Source: QHXN01 sp963785125 (GTDB lineage: Bacteria; Acidobacteriota; Blastocatellia; Pyrinomonadales; Pyrinomonadaceae). From it: a stretch of 64,000 nt of DNA. This document shows positions 25,660 through 33,136 of the stretch, piece by piece. A program made the position numbers and the translations under genes. How positions within the stretch are numbered: the first letter of the stretch is position 1; each line of letters starts with the position of its first letter. Location of the stretch: positions 1 to 64,000 of the forward strand of contig CAWATU010000008.1 of the NCBI GenBank assembly GCA_963785125.1, given 5' to 3'. A model generated the notes under the pieces. It saw only the letters and a program-made list of their open reading frames with translations. It was not told where the DNA came from and did no database searches.

Positions 25660-28123
25660 CGGTCACGAGGGGAACGGCAGCGGGCGCGGCCCCTCGGACG
25701 GCGCCAAAGCCGAAAAGGACTTGAAGGTCGTCGGGAAGCCTTTCCGCAAGGTGGACGCGCGTTCGAAGTGCGTCGGCGCGACGAAGTTCGCCGACGACAT
25801 CACTCTGCCGCGGATGCTCTATTGCAAAATCCTCCGCTCGCACGTCCCGCACGCGCTCATCAAGTCCATCGACTACTCGAAGGCGCTCGCGCTGCCCGGC
25901 GTGTACGCCGTCATCACGGGGAAGGACTTGCCCATCCCTTACGGCATCCTGCCCGTGAGCCAGGACGAGACGGCGCTGTGCGTCGAAAAGGTGCGCTTCA
26001 TCGGCGACCCCGTCGCCGCCGTCGCCGCCGTGGACGAGGACACCGCGTTCGACGCGATGAACTTGATCGAGGTCGAGTACGAGCCGCTCGCCGCGGTCGC
26101 CACCATCGAGGAGGCCGTCGAGACAAGCGAGCCGCGCATACACGACTACGGCGACTACAACAACGTCCACAAGTCCGTCCATCTCGAATTCGGCGAGATG
26201 GACGAGGGCTTCCGCGAGGCCGACCTCGTCCGCGAAGACACGTTCTTCTACGAGGGCAACACGCACCTCCCGATGGAGCAGCACGCCGCGGTCGCGCACT
26301 ACGACGCCGACGATAAGATCACGCTCTGGTCTTCGACGCAGACGCCCCACTACGTCCACCGCGCGCTCGCCAAGACGCTCGGGATGCCGGCCGCGCACAT
26401 CCGCGTCATCGCCACGCCCAACGGCGGCGGCTTCGGCGGCAAGTCCGACCCCTTCAACCACGAGATCGCCGTCTGCGAACTGTCAAGAAGAACGAAGCGC
26501 CCGGTGAAAGTAACGCTCACGCGCGAAGAGGTCTTCTACTGCCACCGCGGTCGCCATCCCGTCCTGATGAAGAGCCGCATCGGCGTGAAGAAGGACGGCT
26601 CGATTACGGCTCTTGATTTTCAGTCGTTCCTCGACGGCGGCGCCTACGGCTCCTACGGCGTGGCCTCGACCTTCTACACGGGCGCGTTGCAGACCGTGAC
26701 GTACGAAGTCCCGCGCTACCGCTTCCGCGGCCTGCGCGCCTTCACCAACAAGCCGCCCTGCGGCCCGAAGCGCGGGCACGGCACGCCGCAGCCGCGCTTC
26801 GCACTCGAAGTCCAGTTGGACAAGGTCGCGGAAGAGCTGAACCTCGACCCGGCCGAGATGCGACTCAAACATCTCGTCAAGCCGAACACGGTGACGGCGA
26901 ACTACCTGCGCGTCGGCTCGATGGGTCTCGGCCCGTGCGTCGAGAAGGTCGTCGCAGGCTCCGACTGGAAGAATAAATTTAAGAAGTCGCCTGAGGGCCG
27001 CGGCTTTGGGCTAGCGTGCAGCTCTTACATCTGCGGCGCGGGGCTGCCCATCTACTGGAACTCGATGCCGCACTCGGGCGTGCAGCTCAGGCTCGACCGG
27101 CAGGGCGGCGTCTGCGTCCAGTGCGGCTCGACCGACATCGGGCAGGGGTCGGACTCCGTCCTCGCCTACGTCGTCGCCGAAATCCTCGGCATCGACCCTT
27201 TCGACATCCGCGTCGTCACCGCCGACACAGACTTAACTCCCGTTGACCTCGGGAGCTATTCGAGCCGCGTCACGCTCATGACCGGCAACGCTGCCATCCA
27301 GGCCGCCGAGCGCGCGCGCGAGCTGCTCGTGTCGGCCGTCGCAGAGAAGCTCGGGCTCCCGGCAGACAACCTCGGCTTAGCCGAGCGGCGCGTCTTCGAC
27401 GTGGAGAACCCCGAAGTCGGTGTGAGTTTCGCCGAGGCGGTCGTGCTCGCTGAAAGTAAGTTCGGCACCATCGGCACCGTCGGCTCCTACGTCCCGCCGC
27501 GCTCGCCGGGCAAGTTCAAGGGCGCGGGCGTCGGCCCCTCGCCCGCCTACAGCTACTCGGCCGCGGTCGCCGAAGTCGAGGTTGACGTGGAGACGGGCAT
27601 CGTCCTCGTCCCGCGCATCTGGGTCGCGCACGACATCGGGCGCAGCATCAACCCGATGCTCGTCATGGGTCAGGTCGAGGGCTCGGTCTACATGGGTCTC
27701 GGCGAAGCGCTCATGGAGGAGATGGTCTACCGCGAGAACCGCAACGTCGTCCACAAGTTCCCTTCGCTCCTCGAATACAAGAGCCCGACGACGCTTGAGA
27801 TGTGCGATGTCTTCACCTACCTCGTCGAAGACGCAGACCCCAACGGCCCCTTCGGCGCCAAAGAAGTAGGACAAGGCCCGCTCCTCCCCATCATGCCGGC
27901 CGTCGCCAACGCCGTCTACGACGCCGTCGGCGTCCGCATCGACGAAGTGCCCATCACGCCCGAGAAAGTCCTCACCGCCCTCAAAGCCAAGCGACAGGGC
28001 AAAGACCCACGCTACGGCCCCACGCGCACGCCCGCGCCCCCCTGGCCCGACCCGCTCAAGGTGCTCACGCCCGACGAAGGCGGCGACGGCAAAGAGATGC
28101 CCCGCGTGGCCGTTCATTCATAG
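25646..28123 (+). CDS. Molybdenum hydroxylase large (Mo-cofactor) subunit, 4-hydroxybenzoyl-CoA reductase alpha-like
   Basis: 825 residues. It has the xanthine-oxidase-family layout: N-terminal a/b hammerhead domain (KCVGATKFADDITLPRMLY, GVYAVITGKDLP, FIGDPVAAVAAVDEDTA) and four Mo-pterin segments including TPNGGGFGGKSDPFNHE, PCGPKRGHGTPQPRFALE, CGSTDIGQGSDSV and GPFGAKEVGQGPLLP. The last holds the conserved catalytic Glu. The RGHGTPQPRFALEVQLD segment resembles the 4-HBCR alpha group more than xanthine dehydrogenases. The first ~25 residues are a Gly/Asn-rich extension. Start overlaps the small-subunit gene. Substrate is inferred only; no CoA ligase or CoA-aryl gene lies nearby. Confidence 0.9.
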   Translation: MATNNGHEGNGSGRGPSDGAKAEKDLKVVGKPFRKVDARSKCVGATKFADDITLPRMLYCKILRSHVPHALIKSIDYSKALALPGVYAVITGKDLPIPYGILPVSQDETALCVEKVRFIGDPVAAVAAVDEDTAFDAMNLIEVEYEPLAAVATIEEAVETSEPRIHDYGDYNNVHKSVHLEFGEMDEGFREADLVREDTFFYEGNTHLPMEQHAAVAHYDADDKITLWSSTQTPHYVHRALAKTLGMPAAHIRVIATPNGGGFGGKSDPFNHEIAVCELSRRTKRPVKVTLTREEVFYCHRGRHPVLMKSRIGVKKDGSITALDFQSFLDGGAYGSYGVASTFYTGALQTVTYEVPRYRFRGLRAFTNKPPCGPKRGHGTPQPRFALEVQLDKVAEELNLDPAEMRLKHLVKPNTVTANYLRVGSMGLGPCVEKVVAGSDWKNKFKKSPEGRGFGLACSSYICGAGLPIYWNSMPHSGVQLRLDRQGGVCVQCGSTDIGQGSDSVLAYVVAEILGIDPFDIRVVTADTDLTPVDLGSYSSRVTLMTGNAAIQAAERARELLVSAVAEKLGLPADNLGLAERRVFDVENPEVGVSFAEAVVLAESKFGTIGTVGSYVPPRSPGKFKGAGVGPSPAYSYSAAVAEVEVDVETGIVLVPRIWVAHDIGRSINPMLVMGQVEGSVYMGLGEALMEEMVYRENRNVVHKFPSLLEYKSPTTLEMCDVFTYLVEDADPNGPFGAKEVGQGPLLPIMPAVANAVYDAVGVRIDEVPITPEKVLTALKAKRQGKDPRYGPTRTPAPPWPDPLKVLTPDEGGDGKEMPRVAVHS

Positions 28124-28149
28124 AAAAATAAGGATCGAATTAAGCCTTT

Positions 28150-29142
28150 ATGATGAGACTTCCTAAGTTCGCCTACCTCGTGCCGAAGACGGTGGGCGAG
28201 GCGGCGAGGATGATGGGCGAGGCGGGGCCGGCCGGGCAGTTCGTCGCGGGCGGAACCGACCTCTACCCGAACATGAAGCGGCGGCAGCAGACCCCGCGCA
28301 CGGTCATCTCGGTCGGGCGCCTTCAGGAGTTGCGGCGCATCGAGGGCGACGGGCGCGAGGGTTTGCGAATCGGCGCGGGCGTCAGCTTAACCGAACTCAT
28401 CGAGCATCCGGTCGTCAACCGCGACTACCCATCGCTCGCGCGCGCGGCGCGGCTCATCTCGACGCCGACGCTGCGGAACATGGGGACGTTGGGCGGGAAC
28501 CTCCTGCTCGACACGCGCTGCAACTACTACGACCAGAATTACGAGTGGCGTAAGGGCATCAACTTCTGTCTGAAGAAGGACGGCGACGTGTGCTGGGTCG
28601 CGCCGGGGAGCGCGAAGTGCTGGGCCGTGCAGTCTTCAGACCTCGTGCCGTTGATGGTGGTCATCGGCGCGCGGCTGCGGCTGGTCTCGACGGTGGGCGA
28701 CCGGCTCGTGGAGGCGCGCGGCTTCTACAACGACGACGGCATCGACTACCTGCACAAGCGCCCCGACGAGCTGCTGACCGAGATTCAACTGCCGCCGGCC
28801 GCGGGCTGGCGCGCCGTCTACAAGAAGCTGCGGCGGCGCGGCGCGTTCGACTTCCCCGTGCTCGGCGTCGCCGCGCGCATTGATGCCGAAGACGGCGGCG
28901 AGGTGCGGGCCGCGCGCATCGTGCTCGGCGGCATCGCGCCCGCGCCGCTCGAAGTCGAGGCGGCGAGCGTCGCGCTCACAGGCTCCCCGCTCAACGACGA
29001 GACCATCAACGCCGCGGCCGAAGCCTGTTACCTGCGCGCGCGTCCGCTCGACAACACAGACCACCTGATGAACTACCGCAAGCAGATGGCTCGTCCCTTC
29101 GTCCTCCGCGCCCTCCGGGAGTTACAGCAAACGTCAGCATAA
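28150..29142 (+). CDS. Molybdenum hydroxylase FAD subunit with extra [4Fe-4S] insert (4-hydroxybenzoyl-CoA reductase beta-like)
   Basis: 330 residues of the FAD-binding CO-dehydrogenase/4-HBCR medium-subunit fold: GQFVAGGTDLYPNMKRR and TPTLRNMGTLGGNLLLDTR bind FAD. The insert after GGNLLLDTR has Cys124, Cys140, Cys148 and Cys157, spaced 16, 8 and 9. From memory, that is the exact spacing of the four [4Fe-4S] ligands in Thauera 4-hydroxybenzoyl-CoA reductase, an insert lacking in xanthine and CO dehydrogenases. The C-terminal CO_deh_flav_C domain follows (YKKLRRRGAFDFPVLGVAARI). The start may be either of two adjacent ATGs (28150, 28153). Third gene of the operon. Confidence 0.9.
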   Translation: MMRLPKFAYLVPKTVGEAARMMGEAGPAGQFVAGGTDLYPNMKRRQQTPRTVISVGRLQELRRIEGDGREGLRIGAGVSLTELIEHPVVNRDYPSLARAARLISTPTLRNMGTLGGNLLLDTRCNYYDQNYEWRKGINFCLKKDGDVCWVAPGSAKCWAVQSSDLVPLMVVIGARLRLVSTVGDRLVEARGFYNDDGIDYLHKRPDELLTEIQLPPAAGWRAVYKKLRRRGAFDFPVLGVAARIDAEDGGEVRAARIVLGGIAPAPLEVEAASVALTGSPLNDETINAAAEACYLRARPLDNTDHLMNYRKQMARPFVLRALRELQQTSA

Positions 29143-29162
29143 GTAAATTCAACCCTCCGCAG

Positions 29163-29813
29163 ATGGCGGCCGACGAGAACATCGCTGCCGTGCTCCTCGC
29201 CGCCGGGCGTTCGCGGCGGATGGGGGCTTTCAAGCCGCTGCTGCCGTTCGGGGGCGTGAGCGTCGTCGAGGCTTGCGTGGCCGCCCTGCGCGCGGGCGGC
29301 GCGGGCGAGGTCGTGGTCGTCGTCGGCCACCGCGGCGCGGAGGTGCGCGCGGCGCTCACGCACATAGAAGGGTTGGGCTTCGCCTTCAACGAGGTGGAGG
29401 GAAGCGAGATGGGCGTCTCGGTGGCGCGCGGCGTCGAGGCTCTGTCCGAAGGGGCCGGGACGGTGCTGGTCGCGCTCGTAGATCAGCCGGCGGTGCCGCC
29501 GTCCGAAATCGAGAGGCTCGTCGAGGCGCGGCGGCGCACGGGCGCGCGCATCGTCGTGCCTGAGTGGGAGGGGCGCGGCGGCCATCCCTTGCTCGTAGAC
29601 CTTTCACTTAGAGAAGAGTTGTTGGGCGTGGTCGCGGAGCGTGGCCTGCGCGCGCTCTTCGACGCGCACCGCGCGGAGGTGCTGCGCGTCCCCGCCGGCT
29701 CGCCCTACGTCGCGCGCGATATGGACACGTGGGAGGAGTACGTCGCGCTCCATACGGAGGTCTTCGGCTCGCCGCCGAAGCACACTAAACAGACGCCGCT
29801 GAGCGGCGTTTGA
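29163..29813 (+). CDS. MocA-like molybdenum cofactor cytidylyltransferase (NTP transferase)
   Basis: 216 residues of the MobA-like NTP transferase fold. Motifs: AAVLLAAGRSRRMGAFKPLLPFGG (nucleotide loop), VVVGHRGAEV, ALVDQPAVPP (metal-binding Asp, the DQP form typical of CTP-using MocA rather than MobA) and PEWEGRGGHPLLVD. MocA makes the cytosine dinucleotide form of molybdopterin that bacterial xanthine-oxidase-family enzymes need. Placed 20 bp after the hydroxylase FAD subunit, it fits that maturation role. The last codons (TPLSGV-stop) are part of the left arm of the 48-bp inverted repeat. Confidence 0.85.
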   Translation: MAADENIAAVLLAAGRSRRMGAFKPLLPFGGVSVVEACVAALRAGGAGEVVVVVGHRGAEVRAALTHIEGLGFAFNEVEGSEMGVSVARGVEALSEGAGTVLVALVDQPAVPPSEIERLVEARRRTGARIVVPEWEGRGGHPLLVDLSLREELLGVVAERGLRALFDAHRAEVLRVPAGSPYVARDMDTWEEYVALHTEVFGSPPKHTKQTPLSGV

Positions 29814-29992
29814 GTTTAGCCCGGCCTTTCAAGGCCGGGGAAGCCGAACATAAAAATAGGCCGCGTCGCGTCAGCGACGCCTGAACATGTTCGGCCCGTT
29901 CAGGCGTCGCTGACGCGACGCGGCGTTGTTTTGCTCAACTTTTACCCGGCCTTGAAAGGCCGGGCTAAACTCAAACGCCGCTCAGCGGCGTC
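29792..29992. terminator. Perfect 48-bp inverted repeat with a nested 27-bp inverted repeat, between convergent genes
   Basis: Outer arms 29792-29839 and 29945-29992 are exact complements over 48 bp. Inside are arms 29860-29886 and 29898-29924, exact over 27 bp (11-nt loop). Each outer arm contains two hairpins of its own (CCGCTGAGCGG; CCCGGCCTTTCAAGGCCGGG), so it can fold alone or with its partner. A further pair GCCGAACA (29843-29850)/TGTTCGGC (29888-29895) would compete with the inner stem. The left arm includes the last codons of the MocA-like gene; the right arm ends 4 bases before the pfpI stop. Probably a bidirectional terminator. Confidence 0.9.
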
Positions 29993-29995
29993 TGC

Positions 29996-30571
29996 CTACT
30001 GCGCCGCGGCCTTCTGCGCGCGGTGCGTGCCTTCGGCGAACTCTTCGAGCATCTTCTCGTTGAAGGCGGGGATGTCGTCGGGCTTGCGGCTGGTGACGAG
30101 GCCGTTATCGACGACAACCTCCTGGTCAACCCAGTTCGCGCCGGCGTTGACGAGGTCGGTCTTGACCGACGGCCACGAGGTCAGCGTGCGACCCTTGACG
30201 ACGCCCGCCTCGATGAGCGTCCACGGCGCGTGACAGATGGCCGCGACCGGCTTGCCAGCGTCGAAGAAGGCGCGAACGAACTCTATCGCCTCCGGCAGCA
30301 TACGCAAATGGTCGGGGTTGGCGACGCCGCCCGGCAGCAGAAGCGCGTCGAACTCCGCGGCGTCCGCCTCCGAGAGCGGCACGTCCACCTCGTACAGATC
30401 GCCGAGGTCGAAGTGCTGCCAGCCCTGCACCCAGCCCTCCTCGGCCGGCGATACGATGAGCGCCTCGGCGCCCGCCTCTTCGAGCGCCTGCTTCGGCCCC
30501 TCAAGCTCCGACTGCTCGAACCCCTCCGCGACGAGAATCGCAACCCTCTTTCCGTTAAGATTCTTCTCCAC
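29996..30571 (-). CDS. DJ-1/PfpI family protein (general stress protein 18-like)
   Basis: 191 residues. Strand-helix pattern of the class I glutamine amidotransferase-like fold: KRVAILVAEGFEQSELEGP, LLLPGGVANPDHLR, and the nucleophile elbow AAICHAPWTLIEAG with the reactive Cys, followed by SWPSVKTDLVNAGANW and VTSRKPDDIPAFN. The Glu of EGFEQSE and the Cys-His of ICHAP form the family's site. Members act as protein deglycases or stress chaperones; the exact role is disputed in the literature. Ends in a basic AQKAAAQ tail. Transcribed toward the MocA-like gene and separated from it by the large palindrome. Confidence 0.9.
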   Translation of the reverse strand: MEKNLNGKRVAILVAEGFEQSELEGPKQALEEAGAEALIVSPAEEGWVQGWQHFDLGDLYEVDVPLSEADAAEFDALLLPGGVANPDHLRMLPEAIEFVRAFFDAGKPVAAICHAPWTLIEAGVVKGRTLTSWPSVKTDLVNAGANWVDQEVVVDNGLVTSRKPDDIPAFNEKMLEEFAEGTHRAQKAAAQ

Positions 30572-30776
30572 GCTAATGCTCCTCCTTGATGGCTCGGGAT
30601 TGAATGAGGTTTTGAGTCTAATCCCGCGCCTTTGCAGTTCGCGTGCGGGGAGTTCACGAAAAGTTGGCGCGGCCCGTTAGAGTGACGGGAGGCCGAAACC
30701 ATTATAAACTCAGACACTCTTTAAGCAGGGAAGGCGGCCGGATAAGGCCGACCTGTTTTGAATCCAACCATTCGAT

Positions 30777-30805
30777 TTGACCGCACATCAAATGTTCGTC
30801 ATGAT
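30777..30805 (+). promoter_or_regulatory. Candidate promoter of the redoxin-like gene
   Basis: TTGACC (30777-30782), 17-bp spacer, CATGAT (30800-30805, 4 of 6). Lies in the divergent gap with pfpI. On the other strand a TATAAT (30706-30701) may serve pfpI. Confidence 0.45.
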
Positions 30806-30847
30806 TGCCCGCGCTCGTTCGAAGGCGCGGGACAGAAGGAGATGAGA

Positions 30848-31396
30848 ATGTCACCCAACAAACGGCGCCCGGCTCTGACGTACGCGCTCGCGCTGCTGCT
30901 CGTCGCGCTCTCGTGGGTCGCGCCGGCCGCGCGCGCGCAGGCGCCGCTCGACTTCAAACTGAAGACGACCGACGGCGGCGAGATCACCTCCCAGATGGTG
31001 CACGGCGACGTGGTCGTCCTCGCCTTCGGCTCTTCCCTGCTCGGCCCGCTCTCGAAGCAGCAGGCGCAGGGCGTGCAGGAGTTGGCCGAGCAGTTCGGCG
31101 CGCGCGACGTGCGCGTCTACTGGGTCACGACCGACTCGGACAAGCCGCAGGCGAGGAACTACGCGAGCGACGAGCAGCTCCGCGCCTTCGCGAGCAAGGC
31201 CAGCCTGAAGGTGCCCGTGCTGCGCGACCCCGACGGCGCGCTCTTTAAGAAGACCGGGGCCGACCAGCTCCCTGCGGTCGTCATCCTCGACCGACGCGGC
31301 GCCGTCTCCGTCCCCGTCGTCGGCGGCCACGACCCCAAGCGCAGGCTGTCCGAAGCACTCTCCGACCGCCTCAACCAGTTGCTCAACGCGCAGTAG
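30848..31396 (+). CDS. Exported thioredoxin-fold protein (AhpC/TSA-like) without any cysteine
   Basis: Start choice: AAGGAG (30836-30841) is directly against the ATG at 30842 but ideally spaced (6 nt) from the ATG at 30848, so MSPNKRRPALTYALALLLVALSW is taken, a clear signal peptide ending ARAQ. The 182-residue protein keeps the redoxin scaffold: PLDFKLKTTDGGEIT, VVVLAFGSSLLGPLSKQQ, VYWVTTDSDKP, LRDPDGALFKKTGADQLPAVVILD (cis-Pro site). Where active members have WCxxC, this one reads SLLGPL, and the whole protein has no Cys. Thiol redox chemistry is therefore excluded; a structural or binding role is inferred. Ends NAQ-stop. Confidence 0.8.
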   Translation: MSPNKRRPALTYALALLLVALSWVAPAARAQAPLDFKLKTTDGGEITSQMVHGDVVVLAFGSSLLGPLSKQQAQGVQELAEQFGARDVRVYWVTTDSDKPQARNYASDEQLRAFASKASLKVPVLRDPDGALFKKTGADQLPAVVILDRRGAVSVPVVGGHDPKRRLSEALSDRLNQLLNAQ

Positions 31397-31428
31397 GGTT
31401 CAGGCAGTAGGGCGTCAGCCGAACGTAC

Positions 31429-31473
31429 AAAGAGGGATGACGAGAGGTACGCTGCCTTTCGTCATCCCTCTTT
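31429..31473. terminator. Bidirectional terminator hairpin between redoxin-like gene and maf
   Basis: 14-bp perfect stem AAAGAGGGATGACG (31429-31442) with 31460-31473, followed by TTT on the plus strand and preceded by AAA (T-run on the minus strand). Between convergent genes. Confidence 0.8.
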
Positions 31474-31497
31474 CCTTTGATAAACAGACGCCCTCCC

Positions 31498-32136
31498 TTA
31501 CGGTCGTTCCTCTGCCTCTAAGCCGCGCGCGAGTTCGTAGACGAGTCTGACCGGGAGGCCGACGACGTTCCAGTAGTCGCCGTCGATGGCTTCGATGAAG
31601 AGGGCGGCGCGCCCCTGGATGGCGTAGGCGCCGGCCTTGTCGAGCACGTCGCCGGTCGTTACGTGCCAGTCAATCTCCGCGTCGGTCGTCTCGGCGAAGC
31701 GGACGCGCGTGCGCTCAAGGCCGACCGATGCGCGGCCCGTCTCGGCGCGCACTAAGGCCACGCCGGTCAGCACCTCGTGCCAGCCCCCGCCCAAACGCCG
31801 CAGCATCCGCCGCGCGTCCTCCGCATCACGCGGCTTTTCGAGAATCTCGCCGTCCACGAGGACGGTCGTGTCCGCGCCGAGCACCAGCCCGAAGAGTCGG
31901 CTCTGCGCGACGGCCTCGGCCTTCGCGCGCGCGAGGCGCGTGACGAAATCTTCGGGGCCTTCGTCGGCGAGCCGCGTCTCGTCCACGCCCGCCGGGTGTG
32001 TCTCGAAGGGCCAGCCGACAGCCGTCAGAATCTCCGACCGGCGCGGGCTCGCAGAGGCGAGGATGAGCGGCGTCATCCCCTCCAACCGCGGCGCCCCCGC
32101 CCCGTACGCCGCTTGTGACACGCGTTCGTTTTCCAT
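31498..32136 (-). CDS. maf: Maf family nucleoside triphosphate pyrophosphatase
   Basis: 212 residues. The core starts at MTPLILASASPRRSEIL (residue 21), the invariant S-x-S-x-R-R motif; then HPAGVDETR, LARAKAEAVA, VLGADTTVLVDGEILEKP, DKAGAYAIQGRAALFIEAIDGDYWNVVGLP. The ATG at 32136 has a good GGGAG site and gives a 20-residue extension; the internal ATG at 32076 has GGAGGGG only 2 nt away, too close. Maf proteins hydrolyse dTTP/UTP or modified nucleotides and limit misincorporation or cell division; the YhdE versus YceF subtype was not resolved. Divergent from the DciA-like gene. Confidence 0.93.
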   Translation of the reverse strand: MENERVSQAAYGAGAPRLEGMTPLILASASPRRSEILTAVGWPFETHPAGVDETRLADEGPEDFVTRLARAKAEAVAQSRLFGLVLGADTTVLVDGEILEKPRDAEDARRMLRRLGGGWHEVLTGVALVRAETGRASVGLERTRVRFAETTDAEIDWHVTTGDVLDKAGAYAIQGRAALFIEAIDGDYWNVVGLPVRLVYELARGLEAEERP

Positions 32137-32154
32137 TACACTCCCTGAGAAATT

Positions 32155-32219
32155 TCAGATGGTTGATTTGCGATTTTTGATTTAATACCACGCCGCCGAA
32201 TCGCAAATCAAAAATCTGA
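32155..32219. repeat. 21-bp inverted repeat in the maf / DciA-like divergent gap
   Basis: Arms 32155-32175 and 32199-32219 (GATTTGCGATT and complement, with two mismatches in 21). More AGAAATC/AAATCT words lie at 32219-32232 just before the ATG at 32235. Here the hairpin is between divergent genes, so it cannot be a shared terminator. Confidence 0.7.
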
Positions 32220-32234
32220 AATCAGAAATCTAAA

Positions 32235-32699
32235 ATGGAAGACTTATTTCAGTCGCTCCCGAAGCTACTGCGCGCGGCGGGCGAGAGCGAGGAGGTTCTG
32301 GAGGCCGCGAGCTTCGCCGCGTGGCGGCGCGTGGCGGGCGAGGCGCTGCGCGGCTGCGCCGTGCCCTTCCGCCTCTACAACCGGCGGCTCATCGTCTCCG
32401 TCCCGGACACGACCTGGCGCAAGCAGCTCGAACAGGTGAGCCCGCAACTCGTCTTCCGCCTCAACTCTCTGCTCGGGCAGGCGGTCGTCACCTACGTCGA
32501 GTTCCGCGTAGACCCGCAGACCGTCCGCGCCGAGCGCGCGCGTCTGGGCCGCACCGAGTACGAGCGGCTCAACGAAGAGGAGGCCGCCCTCGGCCGCGCC
32601 GCCGAACTCGACGACGCGGCCCACGCCATCCACGACGAGACCCTGCGCCGCCGCTTCCTCCTCGCCGCCGGGAGTTGTATGAACAGGACAGAGCGGTGA
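32235..32699 (+). CDS. DUF721 / DciA-like protein
   Basis: 154 residues. The N-terminal KH-like DUF721 domain is recognisable: FQSLPKLLRAAG, FAAWRRVAGEALRGCAVPFRLYNRRLIVSVPDTTWRKQLEQVSPQLVFRLNSLLG in pieces (WRRVAGEAL, RLIVSVPDTTWRKQL, VFRLNSLLG) and VTYVEFRVDP. DciA loads the replicative helicase in bacteria lacking DnaC; the long acidic helical tail (TEYERLNEEEAALG) is a usual extension. Followed by a repeat hairpin and the gat genes. Family call is good; helicase-loading role is inference from the family. Confidence 0.75.
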   Translation: MEDLFQSLPKLLRAAGESEEVLEAASFAAWRRVAGEALRGCAVPFRLYNRRLIVSVPDTTWRKQLEQVSPQLVFRLNSLLGQAVVTYVEFRVDPQTVRAERARLGRTEYERLNEEEAALGRAAELDDAAHAIHDETLRRRFLLAAGSCMNRTER

Positions 32700-32780
32700 A
32701 TGGTAAATAGTGAATAGATAAAAACCTCGCTGCCACTACGTTACCGCTTACCATTTACGATTGACCATTCAACATTTACC
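32697..32780. repeat. Heptamer-word inverted repeat, GGTAAAT/GGTGAAT family, before gatC
   Basis: Left arm 32697-32717 (TGAATGGTAAATAGTGAATAG) begins in the DciA-like stop codon; right arm ~32747-32780 has TTACCATTTACGATTGACCATTC words. Imperfect complement; ends 5 bases before the gatC ATG. Confidence 0.75.
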
Positions 32781-32785
32781 AGACC

Positions 32786-33109
32786 ATGCCTATCACCGAA
32801 TCGGACATCCAGAAGATCGCGGCGCTGGCGCACCTTGAGATAACGGACGAGGAGTTGCGAACGCTGGCGCCGCAGGTCGCAGCAATCGTCGCCTACGTCG
32901 AGCAGTTGAACGAGCTGGACACGAGCGCGGTCGAGCCCGCCACCGGCGGACTCACCCCCGAGGGCGAGCGCACAGAGGCCGTGCGCGAGGACGCGACGCG
33001 CCCCTCGCTCGGGCAGGAGCTGGCGCTCGAACAGGCGCCCGCCCCCTCGCACGGGCACTTCCGTGTGCCGAAGGTCATCGCCAGTTCGGAAGAGAAAGAG
33101 AATTTTTAA
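32786..33109 (+). CDS. gatC: Asp-tRNA(Asn)/Glu-tRNA(Gln) amidotransferase subunit C
   Basis: 107 residues: MPITESDIQKIAALAHLEITDEEL, then QVAAIVAYVEQLNELDTS, VEPATGG, and the tail RPSLGQELALEQAPAPSHGHFRVPKVI, all standard GatC segments that wrap the GatA-GatB interface. The role is transamidation of misacylated Glu-tRNA(Gln) or Asp-tRNA(Asn) in the cytosol. gatA follows 27 bp downstream. gatB is not in the window. Confidence 0.95.
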   Translation: MPITESDIQKIAALAHLEITDEELRTLAPQVAAIVAYVEQLNELDTSAVEPATGGLTPEGERTEAVREDATRPSLGQELALEQAPAPSHGHFRVPKVIASSEEKENF

Positions 33110-33136
33110 AGTCCGACCGCGTCACTCTCATCAAAC

